Assembly (NCBI GenBank): GCA_003577275.1
Contig: QEVO01000011.1
Coordinates: 1 to 39,616 of the forward strand
DNA length: 39,616 nt
Direction of reading: 5' to 3'
Origin: Pseudomonadota bacterium
GTDB lineage: Bacteria > Pseudomonadota > Alphaproteobacteria > Sphingomonadales > Govanellaceae
The position numbers were made by a program, and so were the translations under genes. The notes below the pieces were generated by a model, which saw only the letters and a program-made list of their open reading frames with translations, was not told the origin of the DNA and made no database searches. Shown in pieces: positions 33,814-39,616 of this stretch; the first letter of the stretch is position 1; each line of letters begins with the position of its first letter.

Positions 33814-34785
33814 ATGCCGCAACCGATCACCCTCGCCGCCGTCATTCCCACCTACAATACCGGCGATTATCTGCGCCAGGCGGTGGTTTCCTTGCTGCGG
33901 CAGCGGGAGGAGGGGTTTCGTCTGACCAGGATCGTGGTCGTCGATGATCGCTCCAACGATCCCGCCGCGCTCGCCATGCTCAAGGAGGTAGCAGCGCTTG
34001 ACCCGCGCGTCATGGTGCTGACCAACGAGCGGCGCAAGGGCTCGGCCGGCGGCCGCAACCACGGCGTTCTGGCCGCCGACGCCGAATGGATCGTGTTTCT
34101 CGACGCCGACGACGTGCTCCTGGAGGATGGCGTCGCTTGCCGGGTGGCGGCCTTGAAATCGCATCCCGACGCCACCTGGATCGGCGGCGATTTCATCCGC
34201 TGCGATCTCAACATGACGCCTTTTGAAGCGCCGTTCTTGAGCGTCAAGACGAAGCCGCGCCAAGTGCTTTACGCCACGCCCGGCGACATGGTCCGACTGG
34301 AGCGGCCGCTGGCGGCCTTCATCGAGCAGAATCTCGCCACGCCGAGCGCCGTCATGGTGCGCCGCGACCGCCTGCTCGCCGCCGGCATGTTCGATGAGGA
34401 TTTGCTGCGGGCGCAGGATTACAATCTGTGGCTGCGCTTGGCGCGCGACAATGATTATCTGTTCGTGCGCCAGCCTGTCGCCTACTATCGCATTCACCCG
34501 CAGGCGATCACCGAAAGCGGCGCGCCGCGCCAGTGGGGCGTGCGCGCCTTTGAAAAGCTCCGGGACGAGCCGTGGATGTCGCCCCATCGCGGGCTTCTCA
34601 TCCGCCGCATCGCCCATTTCCTGGTGGAGGAGGCGCGATACTATCGCCGTCGCGGCGAACGGGGCAAAACATGGCGCGTGGTGCGCCATGCCTGGCGTTA
34701 TGCCCTGCGTCAACCCATGGCGGCGCTGATGACCGCCCGCGAAGGAGTGCTGGCGCTGCTGCCGTTTGGCCTTGCGCAACGATAG
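33814..34785 (+). CDS. Family 2 glycosyltransferase
   Basis: This 323-residue GT-A protein has LAAVIPTYNTGDYLRQAVVS at the start, VVDDRSNDP (42-50) and the metal-binding FLDADDVLLEDG (DADD 97-100). The acceptor-side block FDEDLLRAQDYNLWLRLARD is typical of family 2 enzymes in surface-glycan synthesis. No membrane segment is evident. The C-terminus is basic and may sit on the membrane face. It stands alone on the plus strand, between a divergent SulP gene and a convergent peptidase, so no pathway link is certain. Its closeness to the Dlt-like operon may be incidental. Confidence 0.88.
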   Translation: MPQPITLAAVIPTYNTGDYLRQAVVSLLRQREEGFRLTRIVVVDDRSNDPAALAMLKEVAALDPRVMVLTNERRKGSAGGRNHGVLAADAEWIVFLDADDVLLEDGVACRVAALKSHPDATWIGGDFIRCDLNMTPFEAPFLSVKTKPRQVLYATPGDMVRLERPLAAFIEQNLATPSAVMVRRDRLLAAGMFDEDLLRAQDYNLWLRLARDNDYLFVRQPVAYYRIHPQAITESGAPRQWGVRAFEKLRDEPWMSPHRGLLIRRIAHFLVEEARYYRRRGERGKTWRVVRHAWRYALRQPMAALMTAREGVLALLPFGLAQR

Positions 34786-34811
34786 GCGGGGCAAAACCGC
34801 GCTAAGATTGG

Positions 34812-35894
34812 CTATAATCGCGCCATCCCCGCGATCGCCTGGCCGATAACCTGGAGCGCGCGGGGCTCGATCATCGCCAGCCACTCCGCGGTGGCCGGAT
34901 AGAAGAAGCGACGAAGTTCCTCGCGAATGCGGCGGCCCAGCTGCGCATTGACGTCGCCATGATTCATCAGCCAGCAATCGTCGATTTGCAGACTCAGCAA
35001 CCGCTCGACCTCGAAGGTGCCGTATTCGAGCGCCGTCGGCACCACCACGGCGTTGCCGAGCATGCGCTCCAGCGCGCCGCACAAGTCGCCCTTGATCTCA
35101 TAGGGAATGTCTTCCGGCCGCTCGCCAACCGCCGCCATGTCATGGCCATACCAGCTTTTCGCCAACGCCAGCCCTTGGCTGCCGGCCGCATTGGTGTTGA
35201 TCAGCATGCCGTGGCCGAACGGCCCGAGGCCGGTGTGAAAATCAATCAACGCCACCGCTTTGGCCGTGCGGGCGTTGTGCGCGACAATCTGGCGAAAGGT
35301 GCGGTTGGACCAGGTGGGCTTTTGTCCGCCAAAGCCGATGCCGGTGGGGTCCGCGTATTGACCTTGAAATAGCGCGCAAATGTAGGCGCGCTCGCCGCGC
35401 TCGGCGCGAAAGGCGGCGATGTCGGCGCGCGCCTGATCGCGTAAAGGTCCGTCGTAAGCCGGGCAGCGCAACGCCGGCCGCAGGGCTTCGTAATGATCAT
35501 TTTGCGGCAGCGGTTCGGAGAAATCGAGAAAGTTGCGGTTGAGATCGACGTTGTCCTCGGTCTGGCGGCGCGACCAGGCGCAGCCCCAGGGGTTGAGCAT
35601 ATGCACCGCCACCGCCGCGACGCCCTCAGGCAGCCGCGCCGGACCGCCGCTCTTGATCCACGCCGCCTGACAGCCCGACCCGGCAAGACCCTCCAGCCCA
35701 TGGGTGCCGGAGACGATGAAGACCACCCGCTCGGCGTCAGCGGGGCCAAACCGCGCCACGTCAGTCGTCAGTTCGTCGCCGTCCGGTCCCTTTTCAGGAT
35801 GAACGTGGGCGGTCATCGTCGCGCCGGCTTTTTCGGCGGCGGCGCGAAACTTGGCGCGGGCGGAAGCATAGGTTGCTGCAAAATGATCCGACAC
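34812..35894 (-). CDS. DUF2817 / M14-like zinc carboxypeptidase-family protein
   Basis: This protein of about 360 residues is of the DUF2817 family, a branch of M14-type metallopeptidases. Visible motifs are VVFIVSGTHGLEGLAGSG (zinc-type His and Glu), NPWGCAWSRRQ, EDNVDLNRNF and ALIDFHTGLGPFG, corresponding to the HxxE, RxxN-like and distal His regions. The substrate is unknown, and no signal peptide is present, so it is probably cytoplasmic. I chose GTG at 35894 because GGAGG (35901-35905) lies 6 bases upstream; the TTG at 35912 lacks support. Monocistronic. Confidence 0.83.
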   Translation of the reverse strand: MSDHFAATYASARAKFRAAAEKAGATMTAHVHPEKGPDGDELTTDVARFGPADAERVVFIVSGTHGLEGLAGSGCQAAWIKSGGPARLPEGVAAVAVHMLNPWGCAWSRRQTEDNVDLNRNFLDFSEPLPQNDHYEALRPALRCPAYDGPLRDQARADIAAFRAERGERAYICALFQGQYADPTGIGFGGQKPTWSNRTFRQIVAHNARTAKAVALIDFHTGLGPFGHGMLINTNAAGSQGLALAKSWYGHDMAAVGERPEDIPYEIKGDLCGALERMLGNAVVVPTALEYGTFEVERLLSLQIDDCWLMNHGDVNAQLGRRIREELRRFFYPATAEWLAMIEPRALQVIGQAIAGMARL

Positions 35895-36016
35895 CAGACT
35901 CCTCCAGACCAATTATTAATGCCCGCTTTTTTACGCGATCTTTGCTAAAAGCGCGCGGGAATTTTTAAGCCTTGTGTCAATATGAGCGGTAATCGGCAAC
36001 CAGAGATCGGTTTTCC

Positions 36017-36658
36017 ATGTGCTTTTCGGCAACGGCGAGTTTTTCGGCGGCGGGCGTCACCGCAATCCTCGGTATCGCTTGCCTGAGCCGGGCGCGACGC
36101 TGGCGCGAGACGACTCTGGCGAGCTTTCCATTGCTGTTTGCGGCGCAACAGGCAATCGAAGGCTTCCTCTGGTTGCGCCTGGGCAACGGCGACAATGACG
36201 CCATCACCGCGCTCAGCGTCGCCTTCCTCCTGTTTGCACAAGTGTTATGGCCGATGTTGGCGCCGATCGGCGTTCTGCTTGTGGAGCCTGACCAACGACG
36301 GCGTCTCGCCATGAAGGGGCTTGCCGCGCTATCGGTTTTCGTCGCTGCCTATCTTCTCTATGTGATGGTGAAAAGCCCTTATGAGGTGTCGGTCATCGGC
36401 GGCAGCTTACGCTACGCCACCGATATGCGCACGCCCCTGCCCGGCGGCAAGGTGCTTTATGCCGCCTCTACGGTGCTGCCGCTTCTCCTCTCCTCCCATC
36501 GGCCGCTGGCCGTCATGGGCGGCATCGTGGCGGTGGGATTGGCGGTATCGCTTTACGCCTTTCAGATGACGTTCATCTCGGTGTGGTGCTTCTTTGCCGC
36601 GGCGGCCAGCACCGTGCTTTATTTTCATTTTGCAAACACGGAGCGGCCATTGTTATGA
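36017..36658 (+). CDS. DUF6629-like membrane protein
   Basis: This 213-residue integral membrane protein of about seven hydrophobic segments begins MCFSATASFSAAGVTAILG, the hallmark opening of a family annotated as DUF6629. AAQQAIEGFLWLRLG and a C-terminal FISVWCFFAAAASTVLYFHF are also visible. The function of the family is not established. The gene is flanked by a divergent peptidase and a convergent Hsp20 gene, so the context gives no clue. Confidence 0.75.
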   Translation: MCFSATASFSAAGVTAILGIACLSRARRWRETTLASFPLLFAAQQAIEGFLWLRLGNGDNDAITALSVAFLLFAQVLWPMLAPIGVLLVEPDQRRRLAMKGLAALSVFVAAYLLYVMVKSPYEVSVIGGSLRYATDMRTPLPGGKVLYAASTVLPLLLSSHRPLAVMGGIVAVGLAVSLYAFQMTFISVWCFFAAAASTVLYFHFANTERPLL

Positions 36659-36691
36659 GACGTTTGCCGCTCCGCAATACGATCATTCGCC

Positions 36692-37231
36692 TCACGCCGC
36701 CTTGACGGTGATCTTCTTTTCCGGTTTTACCGCTTCCGGTTTTTTCGGCAATGTCACCGTCAATACGCCTTTCTTGAAGCTGGCCTCGATCTTGTCGGCG
36801 TCGACTTCCTCCGGCACCTTGAAGCACCGCTCGAAACTGCCGAAGTGGCGTTCATGGAGATAGTAGTCTTTTTGCTTCTCCTCCTTTTCCTCTTTTTTCT
36901 CGCCTTTGATCACCAGATTGCCGTTGGCAAGCTTTACTTCGATGTTCTTCTCATCCAATCCCGGCAATTCGGCCATGATTTCATAGGCCTTATCTTTTTC
37001 CACCACGTCCACGGCGGGGGTGGCGCTGACGGTAAAGTCGCGCCGCCACAGCGGCTCGACATCGAATATGGGACGGCGGAGAGGAGAACGCCATAAGCCG
37101 CGGTCGAAATCCTCAAACAACCGATCGACCTCGCGGCGCAGGCTTTCAAACGGCCACCACCCCGCCGATGGTGCGGGCGCGAGGGCTTTTTCCTCTGATT
37201 TTACGGGTAATTTAGTGACGGATTCAGCCAT
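36692..37231 (-). CDS. Hsp20/alpha-crystallin small heat-shock protein
   Basis: This 179-residue small heat-shock protein has a variable N-terminal arm (WWPFESLRREVDRLFEDF). An alpha-crystallin domain from about residue 70 contains YEIMAELPGLDEKNIEVKL and the SFERCFKVPEEVDADKIEA strand, and GVLTVTLPK is the family signature. The C-terminal IxI-like anchor is replaced by a lysine-rich tail. It is an ATP-independent holdase that keeps unfolding proteins soluble. Its leader can fold over the ribosome site (37238-37265), suggesting heat-controlled translation. Length and domain order are normal for bacterial Hsp20 class A/B proteins. Confidence 0.92.
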   Translation of the reverse strand: MAESVTKLPVKSEEKALAPAPSAGWWPFESLRREVDRLFEDFDRGLWRSPLRRPIFDVEPLWRRDFTVSATPAVDVVEKDKAYEIMAELPGLDEKNIEVKLANGNLVIKGEKKEEKEEKQKDYYLHERHFGSFERCFKVPEEVDADKIEASFKKGVLTVTLPKKPEAVKPEKKITVKAA

Positions 37232-37593
37232 GGTCGGTACTCCTCAAAAAGTCAGGGGAAAAATATTGTAAAGACATCCGCCGCCGGCCGCGCTGACCGC
37301 GGTCATTGCCCAGGCGCTTTGCCGTTACGCCCACGCAAGATCGCGCGCGCCGTTCGCCCCAGCGCGGACACGGACGCCAAAGGGCTTGGCGCTAAAATGG
37401 GATATAGCTTTGGAAATGTAGCAAAATATCCCGTCAGGGGCTTTGATAATATTAATCTTTTAACTTTTCTTTCCGGCTGGTAAGGTGACCCTTCCTGGCC
37501 CCGGAAACAACCCCACCCGCCCCATATTTCGGGAATGTTCGCGCCTTGGCGCGAATCGTTATTCACGAAAGCTGCCCCAGGAGAAAATGCATT
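37232..37593. other. 362-base gene-free region between hsp20 and the dsrE-like gene
   Basis: No credible gene is seen here. The region contains the hsp20 leader and several inverted repeats: a 12-base palindrome TGACCGCGGTCA (37294-37305), GGGATAT/ATATCCC arms (37399-37405 and 37426-37432), TTCCGG/CCGGAA arms (37471-37476 and 37501-37506) enclosing AAGG/CCTT, and a tight hairpin TTCGCGCC-TT-GGCGCGAA (37538-37555). An AT-rich segment near 37441-37470 may hold a promoter for the plus-strand pair. The roles of the repeats are unknown. Confidence 0.5.
37238..37265 (-). promoter_or_regulatory. Candidate fourU-like RNA thermometer in the hsp20 leader
   Basis: In the minus-strand RNA, UAUUUUUC (37265 to 37258) pairs along all 8 positions with GAGGAGUA (37245 to 37238), five Watson-Crick and three G-U pairs, around a 12-base loop. 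The pairing hides the AGGAG ribosome site 8 bases before the AUG. A run of U opposite AGGA is the pattern of fourU thermometers. Stability and function are not tested. Confidence 0.5.
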
Positions 37594-37947
37594 ATGAAAG
37601 CGCTCCTTATCATCAACGACCCGCCCTACGGCACCGAGCGCGTCTATAACGCGCTGCGGCTCGCCCACGCTTTACTGAAGCAGGACGCCGATGCCGAAGT
37701 GACCGTCTTCCTCATGGCGGACGCCGTGATCGCAGCCCGCAAGGGGCAGAAGACCCCGGACGGCTATTACAATATCGAGCGTATGCTAAAGCGTGTCCTC
37801 GCCGGCAAGGGCCGCGTGCTGCTCTGCGGCACCTGCATGAATGCGCGGGGTATGACCGACGAGGACGCAATGGAGGGTGCCGCCCGCAGCACGATGGACG
37901 AACTAGCCGCCGCCACCGCGAGCGCCGATAAGCTGCTGGTTTTCTAG
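37594..37947 (+). CDS. DsrE-family protein
   Basis: This 117-residue protein has the DsrE/DsrF-like fold. It shows MKALLIINDPPYGTERVYNA at the N-terminus, a central VTVFLMADAVIAARKG strand-helix unit, and LLCGTCMNARGMTDEDAMEG with two Cys residues that could carry persulfide. Family members act in sulfur transfer or, when stand-alone, as uncharacterised small proteins. The start at 37594 has AGGAG 10 bases upstream; the frame extends to 37546 without support. It lies 3 bases before a phosphorylase-like gene, so the two form an operon. Confidence 0.82.
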   Translation: MKALLIINDPPYGTERVYNALRLAHALLKQDADAEVTVFLMADAVIAARKGQKTPDGYYNIERMLKRVLAGKGRVLLCGTCMNARGMTDEDAMEGAARSTMDELAAATASADKLLVF

Positions 37948-37950
37948 AGT

Positions 37951-38769
37951 ATGACGGAGAGGGAATTGCCCGCCATTGACGATGATGCGCCCCCGATCCT
38001 GGCGTACAAGCATTATCATTCGCCCTCGGCCTTCACCCCGGAAAATCTGTTGCGCGAAGCGCGCCGCCAGAAAGGAGCGGCGGCCGTATCCGTGCCCAGG
38101 GTCTGTCTGCTTGACCCGGACGGCGACATCGTTCGCCAACTGCGGGCCGATGGACGCGGGCAACGCCATGAAGGCTGGGTCTGCTATCATACAGACCTTT
38201 TCGTCTTCGAGGAAAACGGCTTGACCATGGGCGTCGTCGGTTGCGCGGTCGGCGCGTCATTCGCGGTGCTGGTGGCGGAGGAGCTTTTTGCCTCCGGTTG
38301 CGAGCTTCTGATCAGCGTCACGTCGTCAGGACAGATCGCGCCGGTGCAGTCGCCGCCTTATTTCATCTTGATCGAGCGGGCGCTGCGTGACGAGGGGACG
38401 AGCTATCACTATCTGCCGCCAGCGGACTGGAGCGAAGCGCCGGCGGATATTCTCGACCGATTGAACCACGCTTTTACCGATATAAACATCGATGTGTTTC
38501 CGGGCGCGACCTGGACGACGGACGCGCCTTTCCGCGAAACGGAGGAGGCGATCGAGGTCATGAGGCGGCGCGGCATTCACGCGGTTGAAATGGAGGCGGC
38601 AGCCCTTTATGCGTTTGGCAAAGCGCGCCAGCGGCCCGTCATATGCTTTGCGCACGTGACAAACCAGATGGGCCAGATCGAGGGCGACTTTGAAAAGGGA
38701 GAGCAGAACGGCGCCGCCAACGCCTTAAAGCTCGTGCGCCGCACGGCGGCGCTGGCGGGGTTTTCTTGA
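37951..38769 (+). CDS. Nucleoside-phosphorylase-fold protein (PNP/UDP family)
   Basis: This 272-residue protein has features of the purine/uridine phosphorylase superfamily: MGVVGCAVGASFAVLVAEEL, a SVTSSGQIAP segment in place of the usual GTAGG loop, and the substrate-site block GIHAVEMEAAALYAFGKA. Members cleave nucleosides or related N-glycosides with phosphate or water. The normal glycine-rich phosphate loop is altered (SSGQ), so the reaction may differ. It follows the DsrE-like gene after 3 bases and ends before an IS630 remnant. The substrate is unknown. Confidence 0.82.
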   Translation: MTERELPAIDDDAPPILAYKHYHSPSAFTPENLLREARRQKGAAAVSVPRVCLLDPDGDIVRQLRADGRGQRHEGWVCYHTDLFVFEENGLTMGVVGCAVGASFAVLVAEELFASGCELLISVTSSGQIAPVQSPPYFILIERALRDEGTSYHYLPPADWSEAPADILDRLNHAFTDINIDVFPGATWTTDAPFRETEEAIEVMRRRGIHAVEMEAAALYAFGKARQRPVICFAHVTNQMGQIEGDFEKGEQNGAANALKLVRRTAALAGFS

Positions 38770-38853
38770 GCATGGATGAGTGGCGAGAAGATCATTAAAC
38801 ATTCGCGCGCCCGCAGTTGTACCCGCCAACCGCTGCAAAACAATGTGCCATTA

Positions 38854-39478
38854 GAGCGTTTTCGATTTAGTTAGAAGCGTATCCTGCGTTTGTGAAGAAG
38901 TTCAGGCATTCTTGCGGAGGGAGGGCAGCGATGATCTCTGCGAGCGCATTATAGACGGCTTCGACTAACCGGCCCCGCGCCATGCGCATCCAATGTTTGA
39001 TCTTGGAGAACGCCTGTTCGATTGGGTTGAGATCGGGACTGTAGGGCGGCAGAAAGAGTAGTGCCGCCCCCCTTGCCTTGATGGCCTGCCGCACAGCTTC
39101 GCCTTTGTGTGCCCCGAGATTGCCGAGGATGACAATGTCACCCTCATTCGGGATAGGACATAGCATTTGTTCCACCCAGGTGGTGAAGCGGGGGCCATTT
39201 ATGGGGCCATCAAAAACGCAAGGAGCCTCGATCCCGTCATGACGCAGGGCGGCGAGGAACGTCATTGTGTTCCAATGGCCATGAGGGGCGTGGCCGGGCA
39301 GCCGCTTGCCTCTGGCGCACCATCCCCGAATGGGCGCCATATTGGTCTTGATCCAGGTCTCATCGAGAAAGACCAGATGCTCAGGCGCGAGCCGGCTTTG
39401 ATAAGCGCGCCACCAATATCGCCGGCTGGCGATGTCGGGGTGGTGTTGCTCACTGGCCAGAAGGCTTTTTTTTGAAGC
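38854..39478 (-). mobile_element. IS630-family remnant, interrupted at its 5' side
   Basis: The outer end GAGCGTTTTCGATT (from 38854) follows a TA dinucleotide, the usual IS630 target, and resembles the terminal repeat of this family. The inner side breaks off at about 39478, where sequence of an IS3-type element begins. The other IS630 end and the transposase N-terminus are not in the window. Confidence 0.7.
38867..39478 (-). pseudogene. IS630-family transposase, 5'-truncated and catalytically altered
   Basis: About 200 C-terminal residues of an IS630 DDE transposase are visible: KKSLLASEQHHPD, the first catalytic Asp in HLVFLDETWIKTNM, RGWCARGKRLPG, CVFDGPINGP and the third acidic residue in LPPYSPDLNPIEQAFSKIKH, ending NAGYASN. 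The second catalytic Asp, normally in VILDNLGAHKG, is Gly here (VILGNLGAHKG; codon GGC in place of GAC). About 120 N-terminal residues are missing, replaced by the IS3-type end. An eight-A run (T-run at 39466-39473) near the break also disagrees with the expected frame by one base. The gene is therefore almost certainly dead. Confidence 0.88.
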
Positions 39479-39616
39479 TGTGACCTTCCTCCGTTTGAGT
39501 CCGTGTTTATAAGTTAGCTCTGTTCAGGTTTTGGTCCTCTGTTGACCTGTTAACATATTCCCGCGGCGTCAGGCCGTCGAGGCTTGAGTGCGGGCGGTGA
39601 TGATTATAATCGTCGC
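39479..39616 (-). mobile_element. End of an IS3-family element (continues past the window)
   Basis: The element begins with TGTGACCTTCCTCCG at about 39479, with the TG end usual for the family, and runs off the right edge of the window. It is inserted in the IS630 transposase gene. The exact boundary (39479 or 39481) is uncertain. Confidence 0.6.
39507..39616 (-). CDS. IS3-family transposase OrfB, C-terminal fragment (partial)
   Basis: The last 35 codons of an IS3-type DDE transposase enter from the right edge. They read DDYNHHRPHSSLDGLTPREY, then VNRSTEDQNLNRANL and a stop at 39507-39509. The YNxxRPHSSLxGLTPxEY block is the standard C-terminal signature of the rve integrase domain. The rest of the gene lies outside the window. 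Confidence 0.85.
   Translation of the reverse strand, partial: DDYNHHRPHSSLDGLTPREYVNRSTEDQNLNRANL

Noticed and set aside
33802..35082. 426-codon minus-strand frame across the glycosyltransferase and peptidase region
   Set aside because: It overlaps two genes with clear family motifs and has a low-complexity Arg/Gly/Ala-rich translation.
37303..37668. 121-codon minus-strand frame upstream of hsp20
   Set aside because: It overlaps the start of the DsrE-like gene, crosses several inverted repeats and has no motif or ribosome site.

Overview
The window looks like the chromosome of a GC-rich Gram-negative bacterium, most probably an alphaproteobacterium. The basis is the paaABCDE block, fused MnmC, an outer-membrane TonB-dependent receptor, VanR/FadR-type GntR regulators and overall codon use. 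No species can be named. No rRNA, CRISPR array, phage or replication origin was seen. One tRNA-Ala(CGC) is present.

Layout. 1-760: accessory DNA with a possible IS21-type end remnant and a broken toxin-antitoxin gene, in which the first half of HigB is fused in frame to a complete HigA behind a palindromic operator. 763-7172 (minus): surface-polysaccharide genes in the order galE, Wzx-like flippase, asparagine-synthase-like amidotransferase, polysaccharide deacetylase and family-2 glycosyltransferase; the first four are nearly contiguous. 7338-11050 (plus): paaABCDE, the phenylacetyl-CoA epoxidase genes, without the rest of the paa pathway; PaaE carries unusual residues at its nicotinamide-nucleotide motifs. 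11128-13080: mnmC. 13180-23238: a catabolic island with a TonB receptor, a GntR/FCD regulator, an isochorismatase-like amidohydrolase, a class III CoA-transferase, an HMG-CoA-lyase-like enzyme and an ATP-dependent hydantoinase/oxoprolinase pair (HyuA/HyuB). TTGTATACAA-type palindromes in both divergent intergenic regions suggest one regulon. 23296-25388: tRNA-Ala and an orphan PAS histidine kinase. 25600-27873: a subtilase with a lipoprotein signal and a probable beta-structured C-terminal domain.

27870-31937 (minus) holds the most interesting system: a Dlt-like envelope-acylation operon in a Gram-negative genome. It encodes an acyl carrier protein, a membrane-anchored SGNH/DltD-like transferase, an MBOAT, a 39-residue membrane microprotein ending in FVYQGF (the FxYxxF acyl-shuttle pattern of DltX), and an AMP-forming ligase. 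The predicted flow is: ligase activates an acid and loads the carrier protein, the MBOAT moves the acyl group across the membrane to the microprotein tyrosine, and the SGNH protein passes it to an envelope polymer. Cargo and acceptor are unknown.

31997-38769: SulP transporter, a second glycosyltransferase, a DUF2817 zinc peptidase, a DUF6629-like membrane protein, an Hsp20 chaperone with a candidate fourU-like RNA thermometer, a DsrE-like protein and a nucleoside-phosphorylase-fold protein. 38854-39616: an IS630-family transposase remnant interrupted by the end of an IS3-family element that runs off the window.
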